A stretch of 17,414 bases of DNA from Candidatus Sabulitectum sp. (GTDB lineage: Bacteria; Fermentibacterota; Fermentibacteria; Fermentibacterales; JCC-6). This document shows, piece by piece, positions 1 to 7,024 of the stretch. The DNA is taken from assembly GCA_029940175.1 (NCBI GenBank), contig JAOZRM010000045.1, positions 1-17,414 on the forward strand. The letters run 5' to 3'. Each line of letters starts with the position of its first letter. Position 1 is the stretch's first letter. Under the pieces are notes generated by a model, which saw only the letters and a list, made by a program, of their open reading frames with translations, was not told where the DNA came from and ran no database searches. The position numbers were made by a program, and so were the translations under genes.

Positions 1-13
1 TTGTTATTCGATC

Positions 14-517
14 TCAGCTTAAGTCTGATTCTTTTCTGTACATTGTCGTCATGAATGAGGTGAATCCCATCTTTCTCCAGAAGCCACATGCACTTGCATT
101 GGTATCTGCAACACGGAGCTCTATTCTGTCAATATCGTTCTTCAAGAACCACTGTCGTGCTGTGTGGAAAAGCAGCTTACCCGTTCCTTTTCCTCTACAA
201 TCCTTTGTCACAGCCAGATCAGAAATTATCCCGTATCGGGTTTTCTGGAATACGGGCGGGTATTCCGAGATGCTGACAACTGTGTAGCCTGCCACTTTTG
301 CCGAATCAACATCAACATCAACTGCTACAAATACAGCTGCCTGTTCCAGTTCCAACTGTTTAGACAAATGCTTTTTGAATAATTCAGCCCCCTGCGGGGA
401 ACGGGTAAAGAATGGATCAAGCTTTTTGTGGTAATCCATGAGCTCAACCCAGAGGTCTCCTATCTCTGCAAGATCGGAAAGCTCTGCTTCTCGTATTTTC
501 ATATTGCCGGTTTGCAT
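14..517 (-). CDS. GNAT-family N-acetyltransferase
   Basis: Probable acyl-CoA-dependent N-acetyltransferase of the GNAT fold; the acceptor is unknown. The acetyl-CoA pyrophosphate loop is visible as RGKGTG inside DLAVTKDCRGKGTGKLLF, after a beta strand reading YGIISDLAV. The C-terminal half ends with the usual GNAT pattern ELRVADTNASACGFWRKMGF. The length of about 165 residues is that of a single-domain GNAT. Three ATGs are possible, at 529, 517 and 502. The only Shine-Dalgarno-like run (GAGGG, 534-530) abuts the ATG at 529 and is 12 bases from the one at 517. The fold itself begins at MKIREAEL (502). I chose 517 as a compromise; the difference is up to 9 residues. The gene diverges from the methyltransferase at 776 and has no operon partner in the window. 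The family call is firm; the substrate is unknown. Confidence 0.88.
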   Translation of the reverse strand: MQTGNMKIREAELSDLAEIGDLWVELMDYHKKLDPFFTRSPQGAELFKKHLSKQLELEQAAVFVAVDVDVDSAKVAGYTVVSISEYPPVFQKTRYGIISDLAVTKDCRGKGTGKLLFHTARQWFLKNDIDRIELRVADTNASACGFWRKMGFTSFMTTMYRKESDLS

Positions 518-775
518 GATTCTGACCATCCCTCTTCACTTCCCCCACCGGAAGTAGCATACTGGAGATATCATGCCTGTGTCAAAGCATCAGATAAGCG
601 TTGTTACTGTACCTGTACCTGAATTCCAGGATAGCGATGATTATTGACATAATGGAATGCTGTATTCATCTTCTTTGTTAAGGATGCTGAACAGCCTTCT
701 TCAGATACTTAATTAAAAGACTCTCGCAGGAGAAGTTTATGAATTAGCATTCGTAAAGAGCGACTGGAGGTAAAG
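518..775. other. Divergent intergenic spacer
   Basis: Spacer between the divergent acetyltransferase and methyltransferase genes, which must hold promoters for both. An exact TTGACA lies at 644-649 on the plus strand, but no convincing -10 sits 16-18 bases downstream, so I do not call a promoter. The stretch 700-720 is A/T rich. No RNA gene or repeat is seen. Confidence 0.4.
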
Positions 776-1522
776 ATGAAATACTACGAAAGTCACGAGG
801 AATGCTACAAGAAAGTGAAGAAAAGCAACACATCCTCATGGGATGAATTCCAGAACAAAGCGGATGCCTTTGAAGATTTCTACATGAATGGATTCCTGAC
901 TGTTGCGCTGGATAGAATCAAGCCTGAAACCAATTCAAGAATGCTGGATATTGGTTGCGGCACGGGGCCTGCCGCCTGCTTTCTTGCTAAGCGGGGCTAC
1001 CTTGTTGATGGTATTGATGTTTCCCTAACTGCTATTGAAATGGCTCAGACAAACGCCAGGGAGCGAGGTCTGAACATACATTTCTCCGTGGATGATATTT
1101 GCAGTATTTCTGAAACCGGTTCTGGTATTTACGACGTTATCTCAGACACGCACTGCATGCACTGCATTACCTATGACGCAGACAGAAAAGCCGCGCTGTC
1201 CAGTATTTTCAGGCTGCTTAAAAAGGGCGGGTATTTTGTAATGGAGACAATGAGCATCGAAGATACTTCCAGATGGTCTCACAATGGAAGAATGGATGAG
1301 CAGGGTATTCTGTGGAACGAGGTTAAGGAAGACTATCCGTACGATAAAGTATTTTTCGAAGATAAATTCTGGATGTGTACCAGGAGAGTAATGAGCCCCT
1401 CAGCTTTGCAAAAAGAGCTTGAACAGACAGGCTTTCAGATAGAGCACATGGGAACCACTCAGGATATTGACATAGAGTACATGGCGGATTTTCAGGCAAT
1501 ATGCAGCAAGCCCCCTGTCTGA
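776..1522 (+). CDS. Class I SAM-dependent methyltransferase
   Basis: Soluble 248-residue methyltransferase with a Rossmann fold that transfers a methyl group from S-adenosylmethionine to an unknown acceptor. Motif I is LDIGCGTGPAACFLAKRG (from residue 57). It is followed by VDGIDVSLTAIEMA, whose Asp81 is the usual ribose-binding acidic residue. A motif around 105-108 (SVDDI) fits adenine contact, and IYDVISDTHCMHCI is the post-motif strand. LLKKGGYFVMETMS matches the later strand of the methyltransferase 11/25 families. The start is well supported: GGAGGT lies six to seven bases before the ATG. The His/Cys cluster DTHCMHC (124-130) is unusual and could bind metal, but it is not a known motif to me. 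The gene is monocistronic, convergent with hipA, and only 53 bases separate their stops. Confidence 0.9.
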   Translation: MKYYESHEECYKKVKKSNTSSWDEFQNKADAFEDFYMNGFLTVALDRIKPETNSRMLDIGCGTGPAACFLAKRGYLVDGIDVSLTAIEMAQTNARERGLNIHFSVDDICSISETGSGIYDVISDTHCMHCITYDADRKAALSSIFRLLKKGGYFVMETMSIEDTSRWSHNGRMDEQGILWNEVKEDYPYDKVFFEDKFWMCTRRVMSPSALQKELEQTGFQIEHMGTTQDIDIEYMADFQAICSKPPV

Positions 1523-1540
1523 AATGGAGTACTGATGTTA

Positions 1541-1564
1541 TTGAAAAATCGAGAGGCGATTCAA
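1541..1564. terminator. Weak hairpin between convergent genes
   Basis: Between the converging methyltransferase and hipA stops, AATCG and CGATT flank a five-base loop. Further TTGA/TCAA pairing is possible with a bulge. Neither strand has a clear T-run after the stem, so this is at best a weak bidirectional terminator. Confidence 0.25.
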
Positions 1565-1575
1565 GCCGGTAAGTG

Positions 1576-2832
1576 TCAATTGTTTCCCAGTGCCATAGCC
1601 AGATCTCTATGCTCAAAGGCTGATTCCATCCGATCTATTTCATTTTGCGGTATATGGAATCTGTTTGCTTCTTTTCTCCATTGTTTGACTGCACATCCTA
1701 CTTCGGTTGCTGTCTGCCTGGCTGAATCAGGGTTAATCCCGAAGTACTCCGCTACTTCAAAGGCAATTTCAAGAGAAGCTGCGGTGTCATAGTAATTGAT
1801 CGCGGTGGACAGGATGCGGGGACTCATGTCTGCCGGGGTCGGGTTCATGTCATAAGCTGGAGATAGAATCCAGCCTTTTGTACCCGTATGAAGGAATCCA
1901 TGATTCCTCATGTGGTCATCTACATTGGATATGAGAACAGTAAATACAATTCGTCGCCAGAGTTCCTTCTTGTCTTCTACCGATCTGGCTCCGTGTGCCG
2001 TGAGAGAGTCAGCAAGTTCCAGGTAACTGCGAGTTTCATTGTCGCTTGAATCTATCATGCTCATTGCGGAGATGAACGGGATGCGGACAGAGCCTATCCT
2101 GTCAAATCTTTTGAGAAGCAGGATTTTTCTGCCGGTGACAGATTTCAGCTGCCACTCGGGAACAGATATTCCAGCTCGTCCTGCAAGAGCAAGAGCAACG
2201 GCCTCCCACTGTTCTGTACTGATCTCATCCGAGCTACTGGGGAATTTTGCCAATAGCAGATTGCCCTGCTTGTCTATAACTGATGATTTTGGTCTTGCTC
2301 CTCCCAGGGAGGAACCCGGAGCCAGAAGAAGTCTGATATCATCATCTGATTCCCGGTTTGCCGAGATGTTATCTGCTGCTGCGAGAAGTCTGGCAAGGTC
2401 TATAAGAGGAGGTATGCTGCTACTCGTGTACTGTGCAAGAAAAGCACTGTTTTCTTTCATGGAGAATCGCAGGGCTCCCTGGCGGAGAATGTCATTAACC
2501 TGAAGCAGGTAATCAATCTCACTAAGATATCTTTGTGTTTGGCCGGAATTAGTAGAGTCGTGCTTCGCTTTTCTTCTCATAAGAATTCGACCCCATCTAT
2601 CCGGTGAGGAATCTCCAATTGCTCCAAAAAGCTGTTTCCCCGGGCGGGTATGATAAGATCCGGCTCCCAGAGCCAGTGCCGGCTCCAGTGAGAATCTGTG
2701 TTTGCAGGTTAACCAGGAAGAAGCATACTCAAATGAAGTACTTTGTCGCCCTCCTCTGGTATGATGCCACAGTTGACCAATCATTTGAGTGCTGCCTTGA
2801 ATGTCTATATGAACGAAAATTGGCTGACTCAT
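1576..2832 (-). CDS. hipA: HipA-type serine/threonine kinase toxin
   Basis: Toxin of a type II HipBA module. Known HipA proteins are protein kinases that inhibit translation by phosphorylating targets such as glutamyl-tRNA synthetase; the target here is unknown. The 418-residue length matches full-length HipA (about 440). The N-terminal domain runs to about residue 120. The flexible Ser/Gly loop SSLGGARPKSSV (174-185) corresponds to the autophosphorylation loop, and LLLAKFPS carries the ATP lysine (about 196). The catalytic segment is SNVDDHMRNHGF (Asp305, Asn310), and SPAYDMNP carries the metal-binding Asp328. All key residues are present, so the kinase looks intact. The ATG overlaps the antitoxin stop by four bases (ATGA), and GGGAAGG lies about six bases upstream. 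Stoichiometry is probably set by coupling to hipB. Confidence 0.93.
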   Translation of the reverse strand: MSQPIFVHIDIQGSTQMIGQLWHHTRGGRQSTSFEYASSWLTCKHRFSLEPALALGAGSYHTRPGKQLFGAIGDSSPDRWGRILMRRKAKHDSTNSGQTQRYLSEIDYLLQVNDILRQGALRFSMKENSAFLAQYTSSSIPPLIDLARLLAAADNISANRESDDDIRLLLAPGSSLGGARPKSSVIDKQGNLLLAKFPSSSDEISTEQWEAVALALAGRAGISVPEWQLKSVTGRKILLLKRFDRIGSVRIPFISAMSMIDSSDNETRSYLELADSLTAHGARSVEDKKELWRRIVFTVLISNVDDHMRNHGFLHTGTKGWILSPAYDMNPTPADMSPRILSTAINYYDTAASLEIAFEVAEYFGINPDSARQTATEVGCAVKQWRKEANRFHIPQNEIDRMESAFEHRDLAMALGNN

Positions 2833-3152
2833 TTGCTGCCTTCCCGTACTCGCTGAGGAAGCCGCTCTTCTTCCAGTGCAATACCTGAGAGATCATGCAG
2901 CACATCTGCAAGATCGGTGAGCCGATCAAGCATTCCCAGAGAAAAGAGGACTCTGGCGAATATGCCAATGGACACTCCCGGATCTCCCTTTTCAAGCTTC
3001 AAAAGAGTTGTTCTACTGATAGATGCCCTTTCTGCAAGAAGTCTTGTGGGTATGCGGCGACGCTTTCTTGCATCAGAAATATCATGTCCCAGCTTTCGCA
3101 GAGCATGCTGCACCGGTATCGGTAAACTGAATGAATATGCTTTATTCTGCAT
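2829..3152 (-). CDS. hipB: HipB-like Xre-family antitoxin
   Basis: DNA-binding antitoxin and autorepressor partner of the downstream HipA kinase. The 107-residue protein carries one Xre/Cro helix-turn-helix at about residues 18-75. LGHDISDARKRRRIPTRLLA leads into the helix-turn-helix ERASISRTTLLKLEKGDPGVS, in which RTTLLKLEKG is the recognition helix. The remaining C-terminal tail (DVLHDLSGIALEEERLP) is charged, as expected for a segment that contacts HipA. The start is supported by GGAG four bases before the ATG. It is the first gene of a two-gene operon and overlaps hipA by ATGA. A candidate promoter and an inverted-repeat operator lie directly upstream, consistent with autoregulation. Confidence 0.92.
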   Translation of the reverse strand: MQNKAYSFSLPIPVQHALRKLGHDISDARKRRRIPTRLLAERASISRTTLLKLEKGDPGVSIGIFARVLFSLGMLDRLTDLADVLHDLSGIALEEERLPQRVREGSK

Positions 3153-3167
3153 GATGCTCCAATTGTT

Positions 3168-3193
3168 TAAATGTTCAACATACTGAACGTTAA
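3168..3193. promoter_or_regulatory. Candidate HipB operator (inverted repeat)
   Basis: TAAATGTTCA (3168-3177) and TGAACGTTAA (3184-3193) form an inverted repeat matching at eight of ten positions, with a perfect GTTCA/TGAAC core and a six-base spacer. It covers the predicted start of the hipBA transcript, where an Xre-family autorepressor would be expected to bind. Confidence 0.5.
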
Positions 3194-3200
3194 CCTAGAT

Positions 3201-3229
3201 AAGGTACATGATAATGGACGCAAGGTCAA
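3201..3229 (-). promoter_or_regulatory. Candidate hipBA promoter
   Basis: On the minus strand, TTGACC (3229-3224) is five of six to the -35 consensus. It is followed 17 bases later by TACCTT (3206-3201), a poor -10. Initiation would fall near 3194, giving a leader of about 40 bases before hipB. Support is spacing and position only. Confidence 0.4.
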
Positions 3230-3243
3230 GAGTTAAAACGATA

Positions 3244-3843
3244 TCAACTTCCCGGATCTTTCCCGAATAATATTCTGTCCGGTGAGCCGTTCGGTGTGAG
3301 GTCGGCGGGCTTTGAAGTGAAAACACCCGTTATTGTTGCTGTGATGATTTTCAGATCGTAGCAGAAACTGCGTCTGTTCACATAATGTGTGTCAAGCTTG
3401 ATCTGCAGCCTCTTGTTCAACTTTCCTTTTCTAAGCAGCCAGAGCTGGGCCGGGCCGCTCCAGCCCGGTCTTACAGTTTCTCTGGTTGCCGTATCAAGAC
3501 CTTCAAGCAGTTTCTGCGGCAAGGGTCTCGGGCCCACAAAACTCATTCTGCCTGCCAGTATCAGGTACAGCTCCGGCAGTTCATCCAGGTGCAGTCTGCG
3601 AAGAAGCCTTCCCCATAAATTTATCCTGGCTGATTCGAAGAAGACCCGCCCTGTTTCTTTTCCGCTTTTCATTGATCTTATTTTCCAGTGTGTGTATTCC
3701 ACACCATTCCTTCCAGTTCTTTTTGATGAGTAGAATGGAGGAAAACCTATGAACAGAGCAGAGATAAGCAGTGCTGTAAGTGCGAGGGGAAGAGTGATGA
3801 TAAGGAGCACTGCCGCCGCTATGATCTCCACGAACCGGGGCAT
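3244..3843 (-). CDS. Polyprenyl-phosphate sugar-phosphate transferase (monotopic PGT)
   Basis: Initiating membrane phosphoglycosyltransferase of the bacterial sugar transferase family (PglC/WcaJ/EpsL type). The family moves a sugar-1-phosphate from a UDP-sugar to undecaprenyl phosphate at the inner face of the cytoplasmic membrane. The 199-residue length is that of the minimal catalytic form. Residues 5-33 are a hydrophobic re-entrant helix with a proline at 19. SSKRTGRNG and KIRSMKSG follow the usual family pattern. LDELPELYLILAGRMSFVGPRP contains the catalytic Asp87-Glu88 pair and the signature SFVGPRP. It is last in the operon: its ATG shares one base with the murD-like stop (TGATG). No strong terminator is seen after it. 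The sugar cannot be told from sequence. Confidence 0.9.
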   Translation of the reverse strand: MPRFVEIIAAAVLLIITLPLALTALLISALFIGFPPFYSSKRTGRNGVEYTHWKIRSMKSGKETGRVFFESARINLWGRLLRRLHLDELPELYLILAGRMSFVGPRPLPQKLLEGLDTATRETVRPGWSGPAQLWLLRKGKLNKRLQIKLDTHYVNRRSFCYDLKIITATITGVFTSKPADLTPNGSPDRILFGKDPGS

Positions 3844-5249
3844 CAGAGTTCACCGGTTCTGATACACTTTAAGAACTGTTCTCCTCTCTGGAACAGATCA
3901 ACAAAGAACGGCGCACCGCTGCAGCCCGGCGAAAGGAGAAGAGTGCTATCCTCATCCGGCTTCAGACAGCTCATACCCATGTCTACTGCTTCCTGCATGT
4001 CTGAAGCGGTCTTGAGCTGACTGGATTTTGTGTTTTTCAGCTCTTTTCTGAGTCTTATTGATGCAGGATCATCTTCGAAGAGAATTGTGCAGTGTACTTT
4101 TTCCTTTATAAGCTTTGCCAGTGGGCGGTAGTCGAGATTTTTGTGCCCCCCGCCTCCTGCAATAAGCACCAGCGTTTTTCCTTTCAAACTGTTGATGGCT
4201 TTTACTGCCGAATCAGGGGTGGTTGCTGCGGAATCGTTGATAAAGGTGATTCTGCCCATTTTACCGGCAAACTGGAATCTGTGCGGTATTCCCGGGAAAG
4301 ATGCTATCCCACCGGCAATTTTGTGTTTATCAACACCTGCTGCAACAGCACAGCAGACAGCCGGAGGAATAAGATTCAGATGGAGAGGCACAGCCATGTG
4401 TTCCGGAAGTGAATCTTTGTGAATGATCTGTGTTGCTTCATCTTCCTTCCAGATTATCCAATCATCCTGTATGCAGCACCCGGAGTTGTTGCCCAGTGAT
4501 CGTGTTGATGAGAAGAACAGTCTTTGTGAGATGCCAGGGATCTTTGAAAGAACAGGATCATCGGCGGGAAGAATAATTATGTCTTCCTTCTTCTGGTGTC
4601 TTACAATGGATTCTTTGTCAAATCTGTATTCCTCCATGGAATTGTACCAGTTCATGTGGTCTTCGAAGAAGTTTAGCCAGCAGCCTATATGCGGTGATCT
4701 TTTGTGGAGGTTCATTTCCTTCAGCTGCCAGGAAGAGAGTTCCAGAACCGGGTATATGGTCTTGTCATCAACAAACCGGAGAGGGGAGACACAGTTGTTG
4801 CCTGCAGCAACTGAATTCATGCCTGCAGACTGAAGTATATGGCTTGTAAGATGTGTGGTGAAGCTTTTTCCCTTTGTACCTGTTATGCCCGTCCAGTTTG
4901 TTTCTCTTTTTTCGCTGAAGAGGCCTATGGGGCTTTCCACAGGAACTCCCGCCTCTGCTGCTGCTGTGAGATATCTGTTGCTGCGCTTGATGCCGGGGTT
5001 TCTTATTACCAGATCCGCCTCGGTGAAATCGCTTTCTCTGTGGGTGCCCACTACAAACCTTATGTTAAGGTCTTTCAGCTCAGTCAGGGCTTCTTTCAGC
5101 GCAGATTCATTCTGTAGATCGGTTACTGTTACTTTCGCACCATGGCGACAGGCGTAGAGTGCTGCTCCCAATCCACCATCCTTGGTACCAAGCCCCATGA
5201 TGAGAACATTTTTTCCATGGAGATTCTCACCTCTTCTGAAGAGCTTCAT
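3843..5249 (-). CDS. murD: MurD-type ligase (UDP-MurNAc-L-Ala--glutamate ligase family)
   Basis: Cytoplasmic Mur ligase, 468 residues, most like MurD, which adds D-glutamate to UDP-MurNAc-L-alanine using ATP. The N-terminal Rossmann domain opens VLIMGLGTKDGG. The ATP loop is TGTKGKS (123-129). ELSSWQL (170-176), FFEDHM (195-199) and the probable carbamylated lysine in YRFDKES (Lys212) mark the central domain. HRF (323-325), INDSAATTPDSA (337-348) and LSPGCSGAPFFVDLFQRG match C-terminal ligase motifs. Several differ from textbook MurD (ELSSFQL, NDSKATN, LSPA). I associate this variant with MurDs of spirochaetes and similar lineages, from memory. It overlaps the upstream radical SAM gene by ATGA and is far from any dcw gene in view. 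It could be the cell's only MurD or a paralogue for another glycan. GGAG lies about eight bases before the ATG. Confidence 0.85.
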   Translation of the reverse strand: MKLFRRGENLHGKNVLIMGLGTKDGGLGAALYACRHGAKVTVTDLQNESALKEALTELKDLNIRFVVGTHRESDFTEADLVIRNPGIKRSNRYLTAAAEAGVPVESPIGLFSEKRETNWTGITGTKGKSFTTHLTSHILQSAGMNSVAAGNNCVSPLRFVDDKTIYPVLELSSWQLKEMNLHKRSPHIGCWLNFFEDHMNWYNSMEEYRFDKESIVRHQKKEDIIILPADDPVLSKIPGISQRLFFSSTRSLGNNSGCCIQDDWIIWKEDEATQIIHKDSLPEHMAVPLHLNLIPPAVCCAVAAGVDKHKIAGGIASFPGIPHRFQFAGKMGRITFINDSAATTPDSAVKAINSLKGKTLVLIAGGGGHKNLDYRPLAKLIKEKVHCTILFEDDPASIRLRKELKNTKSSQLKTASDMQEAVDMGMSCLKPDEDSTLLLSPGCSGAPFFVDLFQRGEQFLKCIRTGEL

Positions 5250-6214
5250 GAGAGGACTCCGAAAAGGTTGTGGTCCAGCTGATGAGCCTGCAGGTACTCG
5301 GGATGTTTTCTCGTGTACAGATCATAGAGCTTCTTTCCTACATGATGGTCGAGATGGCTGCCGCATACAGGACCGCACGACTGCTTTGAGTTGAATGTCA
5401 TCCAGTCAAAATCTTCACTCCAGCTGCAATCGGGTTTTACCCTTCCTACGAATCTCTGACAGGCATGAACCATTCCGCCGGGGTCCACCAGTGCGGTTGT
5501 ATTGCCTGCTGCACAGCGAAGCTCCGGGATCCATCTCCCAAGAAGAAGTCTGTGGTGGCCGCCCAGCCGGATTGAGTGGTTGGAAGCTTCCGAGTAAGCG
5601 TTTTCCAGAAGATCGAACTTCTCGTCATGAGACATTGGATTCTCATCCAGATGAAGGAGAGAGACAGAAAGCTCTTTCAATCCCAGTTCACTGGAGATGA
5701 AACGGATCAGTTCAGGAAGATGTGTCGAACTTTCTCTGTCCAGTACTGCGTTGAGATACACAGGCAGCTCCAGGTTCTGCAGCATCTTAATGCCTTTGAT
5801 GACCTTCTGGAAAGAACCTTTGCCATTCTGCATTTTCCGCCTTGAATCATGAAGCAGTTCAGGGCCGTCCAGAGATATTACATGTATAAGTCGCTTCTCT
5901 CCCTTGAAATCCTGCAGTTTGTCTTCCGGTAGAATTGTTCCGTTTGTGTTTATTACCACCCAGCCCCCTGGAACTCTTGAAAGAAAATGATCCGTTACCG
6001 CTGGCAGCAGCTCCTTTTCCAGCCATGGCTCTCCTCCTGTGAACCTGATCTGAGGCCTGCCTTCAGGATTTGAGCTGATGATGTGCTGTGTGAAAGATTC
6101 TGCTATTCTCATGAACAATTCCGGGTTTCCCTTTTCTACATCCACAGGGAAGTAGCAGTATTCACAGATACAGTTACACCTGCCTGTGGGCATGAGATAG
6201 AGAGAGGTAACCAT
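5246..6214 (-). CDS. Radical SAM enzyme with partial SPASM-like C-terminus
   Basis: Radical SAM enzyme of 322 residues that should bind a 4Fe-4S cluster and cleave S-adenosylmethionine. The cluster motif is CNCICEYCYF: Cys13, Cys17 and Cys20 in CX3CX2C spacing, with an extra Cys15. The SAM-binding GGEP motif is at 60-63, and VINTNGT and VISLDGPELLHD are conserved strands of the barrel. The C-terminal region has Cys234, a DPGGMVHAC segment ending at Cys252, Cys263 and a CX3C pair at 280/284. This resembles a SPASM/twitch auxiliary-cluster domain, but with fewer cysteines than the full set. Such enzymes often modify peptides or proteins. The substrate is unknown and no precursor peptide is adjacent. 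The ATG shares one base with the preceding stop, and GGGGAGG lies six bases upstream. Confidence 0.88.
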   Translation of the reverse strand: MVTSLYLMPTGRCNCICEYCYFPVDVEKGNPELFMRIAESFTQHIISSNPEGRPQIRFTGGEPWLEKELLPAVTDHFLSRVPGGWVVINTNGTILPEDKLQDFKGEKRLIHVISLDGPELLHDSRRKMQNGKGSFQKVIKGIKMLQNLELPVYLNAVLDRESSTHLPELIRFISSELGLKELSVSLLHLDENPMSHDEKFDLLENAYSEASNHSIRLGGHHRLLLGRWIPELRCAAGNTTALVDPGGMVHACQRFVGRVKPDCSWSEDFDWMTFNSKQSCGPVCGSHLDHHVGKKLYDLYTRKHPEYLQAHQLDHNLFGVLS

Positions 6215-7023
6215 CAGTAGCCTCCCCTGCAGTCCCAGTTTGTGATCTTGTCTTCCAGGGTGGCCTGACAGAAAGAGGCTCGTACCGGAGAGTTCTTAAA
6301 CTTTGATGCTATCTTCCGAAAAAGATCAAGCCGCCATTCCATCGGTGGGTGAACCGGTTCATCTTCTGTTTGGGGATAGTGTTTCATCATCCGGTTGAAG
6401 AATTCCTCGGGCAGTGCCGCTCTCATTTTTTCTGCAATGGTGTTGTTTATTCTCAGGGTTTCCACACCGATGGCAAATGGCTTTACCTTAATCACCCACT
6501 GCAGGAGTTTCTCCAGTCTTTCTCTATCTGTTACCCCTGGAATAATGGGATCGATCCTAACCACAGTGCGCAGCTCCGGGATTCCTGCAAGCTCCTCTAT
6601 CATTCCCGCTCGTTGTTGTGCTGTGGGGGCAGAGGGCTCCAGCATGTCTGTGATGCTGTTATCAAGGGTATTCAATGAGATGGCAACAAATGCTTTTTTG
6701 TTGTTTCTGATAACATCAATGTCTCTTTTTACCAGCAGACTTCTTGTGATTATGTAGAAAGGCTGACCTGTTTTAGAGAGGTGTCTTACCAGAGAACCTG
6801 TGCGGTTGTGTTTTTCTTCACACGGAGGGTATGCGTCTGTCCAGGGAGAAAGGTAAAGAGGAATATCAGACACAGGGGCAGCGATCAGCTTCTTTTCGTT
6901 TCCAGTGGGTTGCACTGTTTTTTCGTGATTCGGTTTTGCCACACAGTAGACACAGCCGAACGGGCATCCGGTGTAAAGATCCACCTCCCGTATTTCGGGG
7001 CATAAATCACGATACTTCGGCAT
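6214..7023 (-). CDS. SPL-like radical SAM protein
   Basis: Second radical SAM enzyme, about 269 residues, of the spore photoproduct lyase-like (SplB-related) group. TGCPFGCVYCVAKP holds the CX3CX2C cluster cysteines (20, 24 and 27 from the chosen start), LSPWTDAYPPCE follows the first barrel strands, and VRIDPIIPGVTD is the usual late strand. A role as a photoproduct lyase is not implied, since many relatives are uncharacterised. The open frame extends 30 codons further to 7113 inside the upstream gene. I chose MPKYRD at 7023 because it starts one base after that gene's stop (TGATATG), as expected for coupled translation, and because it leaves the normal distance to the cluster motif. Its stop overlaps the next radical SAM gene by one base. 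Confidence 0.85.
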   Translation of the reverse strand: MPKYRDLCPEIREVDLYTGCPFGCVYCVAKPNHEKTVQPTGNEKKLIAAPVSDIPLYLSPWTDAYPPCEEKHNRTGSLVRHLSKTGQPFYIITRSLLVKRDIDVIRNNKKAFVAISLNTLDNSITDMLEPSAPTAQQRAGMIEELAGIPELRTVVRIDPIIPGVTDRERLEKLLQWVIKVKPFAIGVETLRINNTIAEKMRAALPEEFFNRMMKHYPQTEDEPVHPPMEWRLDLFRKIASKFKNSPVRASFCQATLEDKITNWDCRGGY

Positions 7024-7024
7024 A

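Noticed and set aside
644..672. TTGACA as a promoter for the methyltransferase
   Set aside because: The -35 is exact, but no acceptable -10 lies 16-18 bases downstream; the nearest TATTCA is only 13 bases away.
2039..2503. 154-codon open frame on the plus strand
   Set aside because: It lies wholly antisense to hipA, whose motifs and length are intact. The translation is low-complexity Ser/Arg-rich, with no recognisable domain or ribosome site.
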